Assembly: GCA_019914995.1 (NCBI GenBank)
Contig: CM034142.1
Coordinates: 6,943,513-7,007,512 of the forward strand
Length of the DNA stretch: 64,000 bases
Reading direction: 5' to 3'
DNA from: Acanthochlamys bracteata
Lineage: Eukaryota > Streptophyta > Magnoliopsida > Pandanales > Velloziaceae
Shown here: positions 32,912 to 44,355 of the stretch, in pieces
Layout: the number at the start of each line of letters is the position of its first letter
How positions within the stretch are numbered: the first letter of the stretch is position 1
Notes under the pieces: generated by a model
What the model saw: only the letters and a program-made list of their open reading frames with translations
The model's database searches: none
What the model was told of the DNA's origin: nothing
Translations under genes and position numbers: made by a program

Positions 32912-33876
32912 CCACGGGCCTGCGATGTTATGCGTATTTCTATTACTCCTTTTCTTTTCCCTGGAATTTTTAGTTATTATTATTTTCTACAGAGCACATA
33001 TGAAATTGTCGTATGATTTTAATTCCTTGTTCCTAAACTGGTTTTTGTCCGTGGCAATGTTTTGCTATGTCCCGTCTTCTTTTTGAATTTTCATTTTCAT
33101 TTGAAATGTTTTGCTATTAAGTGTAAAGCTAGTGTACTATAGCTTATACTACATGTGTGCTTCTAGTATAAATTCTACAACAAAGTTTTCTATTTCACAA
33201 CTTCATTAGTGCAAAATTTCTCTACAGAAATACTCCAAGGAGTACTAAGTTTCATTTGCTGACTAATCTTTTGAAAAAGGTTAACTCTTTTTAAGTATAT
33301 AATTCAACAAACACGTTACTCTCATGTTGGGGCGACTGAAAAAGGTAAGAACATTTAAAATGGAATTAATAAAAAACTAAATTTGTTAATATTTTGGATT
33401 TAAAAAATCGTAGTTATAATAATTTTACAAAGTAAACTTCATTTATGCCTTTAAAGTTTTTAAAATTAAAAGAAATGTGGAGATATATACGCATTATTTT
33501 TTAAACTCACATGAGCATACATCAACGTAATCCTATCGATACAAATTTTTATATTCAAATTTACTGATAAATATTAAAAAATATGAATTAAAAATAAATT
33601 TATAAAGTTTAATTTAATCAGAATATGAATTAATATTAATCTAATTTTTTCATAAAAATAATAAAATAATTTTCACAATATATATATAATCAGCCAATGT
33701 GGCAAAATGTGTGTCCTCTTATTATACTCCAATTATCCTCAGCATATTTTGTCTCTCCCCATTGCATTGCCTATAACAGTTGAGTATTTATCCTCCCATC
33801 AAATTTTCATTGGCCATTCCCGTCTCTTCATTTTCCTCTTCTTCTCTTCTGTTTCAGGGAGAAACAAGGAACAACA
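32912..33876. other. Intergenic between AGG3 and the subtilase
   Basis: AT-rich DNA, no gene recognised. A TATATATAATC stretch near 33680 is a possible TATA region for the downstream gene, but it lies almost 200 bases before the ATG. Confidence 0.4.
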
Positions 33877-36515
33877 ATGGCAAGCAGAGAAGAAACAAGA
33901 ACAACAATGGCTAAGCTAACCTTTCTTGTTCCTATCGTTCTACTCCTGGTACAATCACTATCAGCAGCAGCAGCAGCAGCAACGAACACCAACCAACAGA
34001 ATACCTACATGATCCATGTGTCACCATCTCACAAACCCACATCATTTCCAACCCACCGTCACTGGTACACTCAACTTCTCCGTTCACTCTCCCCCGTCAA
34101 CTCCGACCGAAGCACACCATCCGCCCGTTTACTCTACTCTTACTCATTCGTCTCCAACGGTTTCGCGGCAGTACTAACGGAATCGCAAGCTGACATCATA
34201 CGCCGTCACTCTGCCGTTGTTGCTGTTATCCCTGACAGAGTTCGGCAGATTCACACGACGCACACGCCTTCGTTTTTGAAACTTTCGGACGATGATGGAA
34301 TCTGGCCCGAATCAAACTACGCTTCGGACGTTATCGTCGGAGTGATCGATACCGGAATCTATCCGATTGATCGAAGAAGTTTTGATGATAATGGATTGCC
34401 ACCGCCGCCGGCGAAGTGGAAGGGAACGTGCGAGACGCATAAGGATTTTAATGGCTCTGCTTTGTGTAACAACAAGCTCATTGGCGCAAGGGCTTTTTAT
34501 AAAGGTGAAGTAAAAATACTTTTTTTTCTCCAAGGATAAAATGTTGTAGTTGAAATTACATGTTTAAACATTAATCTGAATCCAAAATTTCAATTTGGGA
34601 TTATTCACACAGTTTAAACATTAATCGCACTTGTTTCTTGCTGCTAAAAGTTTTCTTGAGAGAATACTGTTTGAAATTGTTGAGCTAATAACTGGCATGA
34701 TGCATTATTTGGCTTGAGCCTTTTTAGCAGCTTCAAGATGACGTTCTTGATCAATTGTTGTTGGAAGCAGGTTATAGGGCAGGAATGGGCAGGCCAATTC
34801 ACGAGACGGTAGATTCCAAGTCTCCGTTAGACACAGAGGGCCATGGAACACACAGTGCCTCCACTGCGGCAGGCTCTGCAGTCCCCTTGGCGGGCTTCTA
34901 CTCCTATGCCCGTGGAGAGGCCAGGGGAATGGCAACACGAGCACGCATAGCTGCCTATAAGGTTTGCTGGTCTAGTGGCTGCTATGACTCTGACATGCTC
35001 GCGGCATTTGACACTGCGGTAGCTGATGGCGTGAATGTTATATCGTTTTCTGTCGGTGCCAATGGTAATCCTCCTCCCTACTACCGTGACTCTGTTGCAA
35101 TTGGCTCATTTGGAGCCGTCCGCAGAGGAATTATCGTATCTTGCTCTGCTGGCAACTCCGGCCCTGGGGCTTATACTGTAGTCAATGTTGCTCCATGGAT
35201 TCTCACAGTTGGGGCTTCGACTATGGATCGTGATTTTCCAGCAGATGTAGCTCTTGGTGATGGCTCAATTCATTCAGGTGTCTCTCTCTATGCCGGTGAT
35301 CCCTTGCCTAATTCCAGTTACCCTTTAGTCTATGGTGGAGACTGCGGTTCTCGGTATTGCTACTCTGGCCGGCTGAATTCCTATATGGTCGCTGGAAAAA
35401 TCGTTCTGTGCGATCGTGGTGGCATTGACCGTGTTGCAAAAGGAAGTGCTGTTAAGCTTGCTGGAGGCGTAGGCATGATCTTGGCAAATACGGCCGATAA
35501 TGGTGAAGAGCTACTTGCAGACCCTCACCTGATTCCAGCGACAACGGTAACCCAGAAGGTGGGCGACAAGATTCGGGCATACATCAAGTCATCCAGTAAT
35601 GCGACAGCAAACATAGTATTCCGTGGAACCGTTATTGGGTCGTCCCTGCTGGCTCCGAGTGTTGCTGCATTTTCAAGCCGAGGACCAAGCAACCGATCCC
35701 CTGAAATTCTCAAGCCAGACATTATTGCCCCTGGTGTCAACATCCTCGCCGCATGGACAGGGCGTCAATCACCGACTAGTCTTGATACCGATAATCGAAG
35801 AGTGGAATTCAACATTATCTCAGGCACTTCAATGGCGTGCCCGCACGTAAGCGGCGTTGCTGCATTGCTCCGAAATGCGTACTCCAGTTGGAGCCCGGCA
35901 GCCGTGAAATCTGCGTTGGTGACAACTGCCTACAATTTGGACAATGCAGGCAACACAATCAAAGATTTGGCAACAGGAGAGGAATCCACACCGTTCGTTC
36001 GTGGTGCAGGACATGTGGATCCTAATCGTGCCCTCAACCCTGGACTGATTTATGACGCTACCGTTGATGATTACCTGGCATTTCTATGCTCTCTCGGGTA
36101 CACTCAGACGCAGATGGCAGTGTTCACGAACGGCGGCACAAGTGTAAACTGCCCTGAAATGGCACTGGCGAACCCAGGAGATCTCAACTACCCTTCATTC
36201 TCTGTGGTTTTTGATTGGCGCACTACTGTCAGAAACTACACCAGAACCGTGAGGAATGTGGGGAAAGCTGATTCTGTCTACGAGGCTACTATTTCCAACC
36301 CGTCAGACATTTCTGTTACCGTGAACCCGAGCAAGCTTGTTTTCGACGAGACAGAACAGAGTTTGTCATTCACAATTACGTTTGAATCAACTAGCAATTC
36401 TGCTCCGGCAGCGGAGATGCAAAGCTTCGGTTCGATCAAATGGTCTGATGGTGTCCATGTTGTTCGCAGCCCGATTGCTGTCGGATGGAGCGGAAGCTCA
36501 GTGTCATCCATGTAA
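33877..36515 (+). CDS. SBT1.4: Subtilisin-like serine protease, SBT1.4-like
   Basis: Secreted subtilase of plant S8 clade SBT1. Two exons, 33877-34504 and 34771-36515, 790 aa. The first ATG is chosen because its context (AACAATGGC) is strong; an in-frame ATG at 33907 with the same context gives MAKLTFLVP, matching the start of SBT1.4. Order: signal peptide (LTFLVPIVLLLVQSLSA), I9 propeptide ending HTTHTPSFLKL, catalytic Asp158 in GVIDTG, His234 in EGHGTH, oxyanion Asn in SAGNSGP, PA domain insert with GKIVLCDRGG, catalytic Ser near 560 in SGTSMACPHVSG, and a fibronectin-III-like C-terminus. All catalytic residues are present. The intron between FYKG and YRAG is odd, as close relatives are usually intronless. 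Arabidopsis SBT1.4 is linked to senescence. Confidence 0.94.
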
Positions 36516-37719
36516 ACGCATATAGGTCTTGTTTCTTTTTAACTATATAAATAAGGATTTCGAATATCGAAATTCTAGTTTCAACTTGTAAAACGTTATC
36601 TTGTATGGTGATCGGCTGTACGTGCATGAAACAAATTAAAATAAACTAAATTGTCAACGGTATATTTATTTGGTATTTTTTTCATCATTTTTATTTGGAT
36701 AATATATCTCAGTAGGTTATTTTAGAGTAATCTGTAATTATCTAAAAAGTCTAGATATTTATGGAGCATGAAATATTTATGTAAAATATTTATGAAATCT
36801 AAATTTACGTATCAAATATTTTAAAGAACGGAGATGTTTGTAAAATATTTTAGAAGAACTTTTCATAAAAGTGTTAATCTTTAACGTTCGTTAAAAAAGA
36901 GAGGTTTGAAATATAGAGAACCCTTGAGCATTGGAAAAAAGAGCTGTAATCAAGTCAAGATCGTAATAGCTTTTCTTACGAACTTTTCTTCCCCTTTTTC
37001 CTTAGGCAGACACAGATATCTTGGTTGATCTTTGGCAAAGCTTATAATCTTATTTTCACCCTAATTTTTTATTTTATATTTTTTAGTAAAATTTTTAAAA
37101 TATTTTATGGAAGTTTTAAAAAATTTTTAAATAGTACAAAAAATTTTAAATTATAAAATTTTATTATTAGTTATTTTTATTATATTTTTAAAATAAAAAA
37201 AATGATATGCGGTCTTTTTTTCGTCTGCTAAAGCGGAATACTGAGCGCAACGGTGTGAGTTAGTTATGGTAAATCATAGAATCTACCCGGAATGGATCTT
37301 AAAAACGTCTCGCTGTTGTCTTTGTGAATTGGTCTTTGGTTGGGAGGTATAATTTTGCCGATTCTTTTGAATGTAACAAAACAGTTCAACAGAAAGAAAT
37401 AAAAAAATTTAGGATAAAGGCATCAGCTACCTAATTGCTATTCGCCGTAAAAGAAAGGAGTTAATTTGTAATGAATATAACAAATTCGACAATGTCAACT
37501 CTATCGACTCACCCGTAAATGAATAACAAACAATTCAGCAGATTAATTTGGAATCAGCATTGACTTTGTTTGTTCTAATTTAAAGCAAGTTGTTGTTTTG
37601 AGCATTGACTTCGTTTATGATCTTAAACCCACCCCAATAGATCTTACCTACTACTACTAATCATCCCTGAGAACTCTCTTGGTTGCTGAGCATTTGCAGA
37701 GAAGGAAGAAGTAAGAGAC
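36516..37719. other. Spacer and duplicated CNL3 upstream region
   Basis: 36516-37250 is AT-rich, with TATTTTTTAGTAAAATTTTTAAAATA resembling the interior of the MITE-like family near 37035-37205. From about 37290 to 37719 it parallels the DNA before CNL2 and probably contains the CNL3 promoter. Confidence 0.6.
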
Positions 37720-40700
37720 ATGGGGTTCTTTTCTTTCATATGGAGCTTGTTCATGTCGGAGTTTGCACGATATCGTTTCTATGTCAATCAGAAGTTTGCC
37801 GCCGTAGAGCAGCATCTCGGAGTTCAGTCTGAAGAAGCACGCTGGTGGATTGACAAGGTCCATCTTCTTTAATTTCTTCTTTTCTTCTTGCTGTACTTTC
37901 TTTTGGAGAATTCCTGCAGTTTACTATTTATGTCCATACATGTTAATTAATTAGTTCAAGATGTTCCTGTTTTGATTTTAATCTCTTGTTCTTTAACTTA
38001 GATCAAGTTCTTGGTGGCCTTGATGTTGCTTCTGTGGGCCTGGTTCAGATACATGTATATGTGGAAGATTGTTAGATACATATTCTTCACCACCGGAAAT
38101 TTAACTACAGCAGAGCTGGCTATGAGAGATCTCCAATCTAGGAAGTCCAACGTTATGAACGAGATAGAGCAAGGAGAACTTATGGGAAAAAATCGAAGTG
38201 ATCGGGCCAAAGAGTGGCTTCAAAAGGTATTAATTTTTGGCCAAATCAAACTTTTATACGCATATAAATTAAAAGGTTTAGAAATAACCAACAATATTGG
38301 TTTATCTATTTACAGGTGAAGGAAGTAGAAGCAGAGCTACTTAAAACAAAATCTAGTTTCCAAAAGTGGGGTTTCTTTGTCAGAGGATGTTCTTTTAACT
38401 TGTTTATTAGGTACAAAATTAGTAGAAAATCTTTGTGGCTTGTGGAGCTGATTGCTATGCTGTTGAGGGAAGTAGCTAATATACAGCTACTCATAACACC
38501 ACTTCCAGATCCTGGTAGAGAGATCTCTAAAGGCGAAATCATCATCGGGTCACAGACGAACTCAAAACTCGAGTTAATCCGTTCTTATATCGAAGATGAT
38601 TCTGTGACAACTATAGCAATTTGGGGAATGGGTGGTGTAGGAAAGACTACGCTACTCGAACTGATCAACAATGAATTTGTGAATCTTGCAAGAACTCGGG
38701 GTGTGAAGAACTCATTCCATCATGTCATACTGGTCAGTGTTAATGAGAATCATAGTTTGGAGAAGCTTCGACAAGATGTAGCTGGAGAGTTGGGCAGCGT
38801 ACAACCTACTGCAGGGAGTATCTTCAATTTCTTGAGGAACAGAAGTTTCCTACTCTTGCTGGATAACATATGGGAAGAAATTGATTTGCATAAAGTTGGA
38901 ATTCCACTTGGGCAGTCCACTGGCCAACTCAAACAAATGCTTATATTTACAACTCGATCTGAGCAAGTTTGTATCCAAATGAATGCCAAAAGAAGGGTGA
39001 AGGTGGATTGCATGGAGAAGGAAGAAGCTTGGGACATGTTTAGAAAGACTGTCGGTGAAGATGTACTTTCGCCGATCCAACAATAAATGAACTTGGTAGA
39101 GAGATCGCTGAACAATGCCATGGCTTACCTCTCGCACTGAAAACTATTGGCAGAAGTATGGCTACAAAGAAGACGCTCCAACAGTGGGAACATGCATTAG
39201 CATCTCTTAGAAGATCATGGAGTAATTCTATTCCGGATATAGAGAAAAAAGTATTCAGTATTCTGAAATTCTCTTATGACAACTTGGGGAATGACCTAAC
39301 AAGAGAATGTTTCTTATGGTGTTCTTTATGGCGGCAGGGCCAAAGCATCATAAAGAATGATCTTATTAAATGTTGGATCGGATTAGGATTGGTTGATGAA
39401 TTTGATGACATATCAGAAGCATATAATAAAGGGCATTTCATAATTGGGGATTTAGAGGAAGCATGCTTATTAGAACCATCGACTAAAGTTCCTATTGGTG
39501 AAATAGGCCTTTCTGCAGTGAAGCTACATGATAGTATAAGGAGCATGGCTCTTTGGGTATCGTCTAAATGTGGGGCTGAAAAGAATAGATGGATTGTGGA
39601 AAAATATGGTTCAGGAGAGATTGCGAAGGTTGACAAGTGGAAAGATGCTGAGGTAGTGTCTGTGACATTGGCTAATAAGGTCCTTGCACGTCCTCCAGAT
39701 TGCTCTAAACTCTTGACGCTCGTAATGCACGGGACAGTTCGTTGTGAGATCCCCAGAGGATTTTTCAAATCGATGCCATCTCTAAGGTACTTGCACCTGT
39801 CCGGGAAGCTTTCGTATGAATGTCCGGATGAGATTCGTAGTTTAGTTGATCTACAATACCTCAAGGTGTCTGGTTGGAATTGTTGCGAGCTCCATGAAGC
39901 AGTTAGACAGTTAGGGAGCCTCAGATATATGTATATTTCAGATTCGATTGATATTGATGAAGAATTCTTAAATGCACTTGCGGAATTGCCGAACATGGAG
40001 GTCATAGATGTATTACCCGAGGGCGAGTTCGACTTGGTCCAATTGAAGCAACTGGAACGACGTGGGCTGAAAAGTCTTTCCATGAAAGTTTCATCAATTG
40101 AAGGACTTGAGAAGCTTCGGCATTTTAATGTCGAGCGTGTTATCATGGAATCTTTGAAGGGTTTAAGATTGTTGAACCTACAACAAAGGAGACACGGAAT
40201 GGAAAAGTGTCTTCGATATCTACGGTTAATTGAATGCGAAGACTTGGAGCGACTGACAATCCACGGAGGTGCCGCCACTTCTAGGGAAGGCCAGCACAGT
40301 TTCCCGCTTCAAAATCTGGAAGTCCTTAAGCTTGGGAATTTGCCGAATTTTAAGGAGATCGTTTGGGAAGGAGTTTCGGCGAGTCAGAGCTTTCGAAGCC
40401 TTCGTACCTTACTGATTGATGAATGCAAGAGTTTGAAAAGCATAAAATGGGTGGCGGAACTTCCTTCCCTTCATACTTTAGGTTTGAGTTGTGAGAGTTT
40501 GGAGGAGGTTGTTAGTGGAGAAGTAGATGAAATTGACGATCCAGATAAGGTTGCATTCCCATGCCTCACATTCTTAATGTTAGCTAGTTGTCCAAGGTTG
40601 CACGGCATATGTCCTAAAGCGTTATCTTTCCCTTCGCTGGAATATGTGATCATTACAGAGTGCCCGGAGCTGAGGAGGCTTCCGTTCCACCCAACAGTTG

Positions 40701-40855
40701 CTAAGAAGAAGCTCAAAATCATTACAGCTGACAGTACTGAATGGTGGGAGAACTTGCAATGGGAAGATAAACATATCTTTGAACCATATTTCTTTGAATT
40801 TGGTGAAGATTATGCAAGAAAACTTTTTGAGAAGTTAATGTGGAGAGTAGGATGA
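37720..40855 (+). pseudogene. CC-NB-LRR resistance gene with frameshift in the NB-ARC domain (CNL3)
   Basis: Exons 37720-37857, 38002-38226 and 38316-40855 parallel CNL2 exactly, including the hydrophobic start of exon 2 (IKFLVALMLLLWAW). P-loop GMGGVGKTT and LLLLDNIW are intact. At about 39065-39069 the sequence GTACTTTCGCC has two more bases than either paralogue (GTACTCGCC, GTACTTGCT). Reading then ends at 39086, after VGEDVLSPIQQ. The correct frame resumes at once (DPTINELG) and is open from the GLPLA motif to 40855. Near the end a second shift swaps the acidic tail for LMWRVG, stop; GAA-rich DNA continues untranslated. Either a young pseudogene or, for the 2-base change, an assembly error. 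If translated as is, it yields only CC plus half an NB domain. Confidence 0.85.
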
Positions 40856-42039
40856 GACAGAAGAAGAAGAAGAAGAAGAAGACGCGGAGGAAGAAGAAGA
40901 TATGAAGATGAAGAGAAGCAGGAGCGAGGTAGAAATTGAATAAAATTAATGTTTTAATTAAATCTAGTTTATTTTGTGAAACAATGTATTATGAGATTTA
41001 ATAAAAATTTAACATAAATATTACTGTTTGGTGATAGTTAATTTTTTAGAGCAATTTTTAAAACATAACACAAATAAGTTTCAAAAAGTAAAAATTTAGT
41101 GAGAAATTAAGTTTAATAAAAAAATAAATAATTTAAAAATATTATAGAATAAATTTTGAAGCAAAATTTTGTTAGAATTAAATTTTAATATGAAAATAAA
41201 AATTAAAATAATAATAGAATATTTTATTTTCAATGTCTAGAATTAAAATTTGAAGAAGAAAAAAAAAATTCGATGTTAATTAAAACATAGTTCTAACTTC
41301 ACAACTCTACGGGTGTGCTTCAAACTTCCCTAACTCTGAATTTCTTCCGTCAAACTTTAACTTTTCGAATAATTTATATATTTTATTTGTATAAAAAATT
41401 TTAAATTTTATTTTTATATATAAAATTTTAATTTTAAAGTTTTTATTAGTACATCTTCTAATACAATTATAAGTTTTAATTTTAACTCACTTTAAAAAAT
41501 TATTGAAACATAAACTTCACTTTTAATTTATTTTTTAAAAAATTTTTACTTTCTAATTTTTACTATCACGAAACTCAATTACGGACATTTAACATACCCT
41601 TTATATTTTGCAAATAAATACTAAAAATTCACAAACAACCGTAATAAGAATATGTTTGAGATTGCTTATCAATACTAATAAGTTTTTTTTAATTTCAAAA
41701 AATTATATATAATTTTTTATAATATTTTTTAAAATTATAAAATATACAAATAAAATATAAATTATGAAATAATTATATGTATTAATTTTATATTAAAAAA
41801 AAAATTTTTAAATAATATATCTGAAACTTGTTTTCAGAAAAGCACTCGCAATAGATATATTTATAAAATAATATATCTAATCAAGCTTACTCAATAGTGT
41901 CAAAATAATCAACGATTGTTAAACTGAATAATGTAATATACCAAAGCTAACTTTAAAAGTATACACATTAGAAGAACGATTGAACGAAAATCACCTCCAA
42001 ATTTGAAAGCAAATTAACGATTAACGGCAATGATTTAAG
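40856..42039. other. AT-rich intergenic DNA
   Basis: Begins with GAA repeats (40858-40900) that match the coding tails of CNL1 and CNL2. The rest is A+T-rich with many short AAATTTTA words; no gene. Confidence 0.6.
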
Positions 42040-42268
42040 AGCATGCTTGGAGGAGCTTTTTTTTTTCTAATATTTTATTTTATATTTTTTTAATAAAATT
42101 TTTAAAATATTTTATAGAACTTTTTAAAAAATTTAAAAGTATAAAAAAAAATTTCCATCGTAAATTTTTTTATTAGTTATTTTTATTATTTTATAAAAAA
42201 ATTATAATTATTTTTAAAATATTTCTCATTTTTGAAAATTTTTTTTTAATGAACACTTCCAAACATCT
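42040..42268. mobile_element. MITE-like AT-rich element
   Basis: GAGCATGCTTGGAGGAGC start, an AT-rich middle with TATTTTATTTTATATTTTTTT and TTATTAGTTATTTTTATTA, end GAACACTTCCAAACATC. Same plan as the copies at 43.0 and 54.7 kb. Confidence 0.5.
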
Positions 42269-43010
42269 TTTCATGCAAAATATTTTTATTATAATAAAAT
42301 AATTAAATTTATTAAAACATTAGCTTTAAAATTCTTTTATAAATAAATAAATAAAATTTTCTTTTCCAACAACTCTTAAGGAAAAGTAAAGCCACTTATA
42401 TTTTATTCACAAAATTATAATATTCCAACATTAACAACTTCTGTTATTTTATATGTCCTATTGAACACTTTCTTGACTTTATATACGGCAATCTTAAAAA
42501 ATTAATAAATATTTCAACTCCATCATTTCATGTAAACTATTTGATAAATTAATGTTACAGTAAGTTATTTGATCTATAACAAAAATCGTTCGTAGAGTAC
42601 ATTCGAAGGGAGTGTTGAACTTTTTAAAATAAAAGTATTTTAATTCTATTTTAAAATCTGAATTTTATTTTCTTATTTTAACAAATAATAAAATTTTACA
42701 ATATATTTTTTATACGTTCTAAATTATTAAATAAAATTTATAAATATTATTAAAAATTTAATAAAATATAAAATAAAATAGAATTATTAGAATAAAGTGA
42801 AATCTATTTTTCAGCGGCCACTTATTAAGATTGCTAAAAATTTAAAATTCATAAAATGTTTTTTTATTTTATATGATAATAATTTAATACATACAATTTG
42901 TATATTTTTAAATTTTTTATAGTACTATAAAATACTTAATTAAAAATTCAATCGTAGCCCATGATAATTGCATTTTCAATAAAAAAAAAATAAAAAATTA
43001 GAAGTATTTA
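42269..43010. other. AT-rich intergenic DNA
   Basis: No gene or clear repeat. Further AT-rich stretches (about 42610-42800) may be decayed members of the same MITE-like family. Confidence 0.5.
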
Positions 43011-43235
43011 GGTGATGTTTGCGCTGACTTATAAATTTTTTAAAAGTTTTTATTTTATATTTTTTAATAAATTTATACATTATATATTTTATTTAAATTT
43101 AAATTAAAAAAATTTGTATCACAAAATTTTATTATTACTTGTTTTACTTTTTTAAAATAAAAAAATAAAATATTTTTAAAAAATTATAAGATTTTTTATT
43201 TCAAATTTTTTTTTTTAAAACGCTTCCAAACATTA
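43011..43235. mobile_element. MITE-like AT-rich element
   Basis: GGTGATGTTTGCGCTGACTT start, AT-rich middle with TTTTATTTTATATTTTTTAA and TTATTATTACTTGTTTTA, end AAAACGCTTCCAAACAT. About 320 bases before the small basic gene. Confidence 0.5.
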
Positions 43236-43326
43236 CAAAAATATAATCAACTTCCCTCCAAAATCATGCATTCAGCTAATAATTCACAGCCACCACTCAA
43301 CGTAACTACCACGTTAAGACGTCTCC

Positions 43327-43425
43327 GTCAACGGTCACGGTGACCTCCGTCAACTGTCAGCTTATCGTCAATTCTATTCGATCCATGTCGCGCAATCGAT
43401 CCTCACAACACAACAAAGAATTGAC
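43327..43425. promoter_or_regulatory. W-box cluster and 13-bp palindrome before the small basic gene
   Basis: TTGAC cores on either strand at 43327, 43349 and 43367 (as GTCAA) and 43421 (TTGACC), four in about 100 bases. GGTCACGGTGACC at 43333-43345 is a perfect palindrome around a central G. WRKY factors bind TTGAC(C/T); clustering suggests, but does not prove, stress or defence control. Confidence 0.45.
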
Positions 43426-43554
43426 CGTTGAGTCGATTCTAAGCAAGTGTAACGTTACCTACCCGTCGCCTATCTTTTAAATCTCTGCAAAAGTTGCTCT
43501 GAAACTATTTCATCTTATTTTTTAAAGAAAAAAACATAATAAAAAAAGAAAGAC

Positions 43555-43914
43555 ATGAATTGCAGTCGAGCATTAGCAGCATTCCCCGTTCCGGTTACAG
43601 GTCCACGACGACCGGTTCACCGGAGAAGGAAGCCGTCTGCGTCCGTGCACCTCGGCAAGAAGCGGAAGTTTCGGAATCTGCGGTGGAAAATTGGAGTGGT
43701 TTTGAGGAAGATCAAGTTGAAGTGGCTTATGTTGAAGTACATGAAAGCTTTGAACAGGATCAAGAGGCACTACGTTGGGCTTATCGATGATTTGGTTGCT
43801 AAGAATGCAGGCCTCGGTAAAGGAACGACGGAGTTGATCGACGGCGGGTTCGATCGCCGGAAAAGGTTCTTGTTGCCGATGGCTGCCTCGAACTCTTTCC
43901 ATTTCTACCGATGA
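43555..43914 (+). CDS. Small basic protein of unknown function, 119 aa
   Basis: One-exon frame starting in good context (GACATGAAT). It stands out from the surrounding AT-rich DNA by its balanced composition. The protein is very basic: RRPVHRRRKP near residues 19-28, then KKRKFRNLRWKIGVVLRKIK (about 35-54), a repeated amphipathic K/R-L pattern likely to form a helix, then LKWLMLKYMKALNRIKRHY and an FDRRKRF segment. There are no membrane segments or signal peptide. Basic clusters could direct it to the nucleus or to acidic partners. I do not recognise the family. The reverse-strand frame across it (43573-44115) is a shadow. It lies tail to tail with GC6, about 440 bases apart. Confidence 0.65.
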   Translation: MNCSRALAAFPVPVTGPRRPVHRRRKPSASVHLGKKRKFRNLRWKIGVVLRKIKLKWLMLKYMKALNRIKRHYVGLIDDLVAKNAGLGKGTTELIDGGFDRRKRFLLPMAASNSFHFYR

Positions 43915-44355
43915 ATTCTCTTTTTTTAATTCCCCTCTAAGTTTAGCTTTATGTTTAGTTGATTTCAGTTTTGAGAAACTGAATTCAATTAAAGAAAGAA
44001 TTTCATACTCGAGTCGTTGTTCATCATCAGTGCTTAAAATAATATTACAAAATAAATAAATAAATAAATTAGAACTTGTCAAGAACAGAACAGCAAATGT
44101 TGATTTTGTCCGCAAAATAGTTCACATAGCAGTTTTATAAAAAAAAAAATAAGACGAAAAGTTGCAAGTCATTGAAATGACTACATTTCCCGTGCTGTGG
44201 ATTCAACGACAGACGTTAATAATTTACAATTATGTACATAACAAATGAAGCAACTCCACAAGAATCAAAGTTCGGACTTGAAGTTGACAGAGCAGATAGT
44301 AGATATTTTAGTCAGGGGCAAATTTCGCCTTCGTTATTTCGTCGGAAGCAATCTT
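43915..44355. other. Shared 3' flanks of the small basic gene and GC6
   Basis: Convergent gene ends. AATAAATAAATAAATAAATT at about 44049-44069 could serve polyadenylation. No other feature. Confidence 0.5.

Noticed and set aside
32445-33086. Alternative frames over the G-gamma Cys-rich exon
   Set aside because: The Cys-rich frame joins the upstream exons in phase and matches AGG3; the others are shadows.
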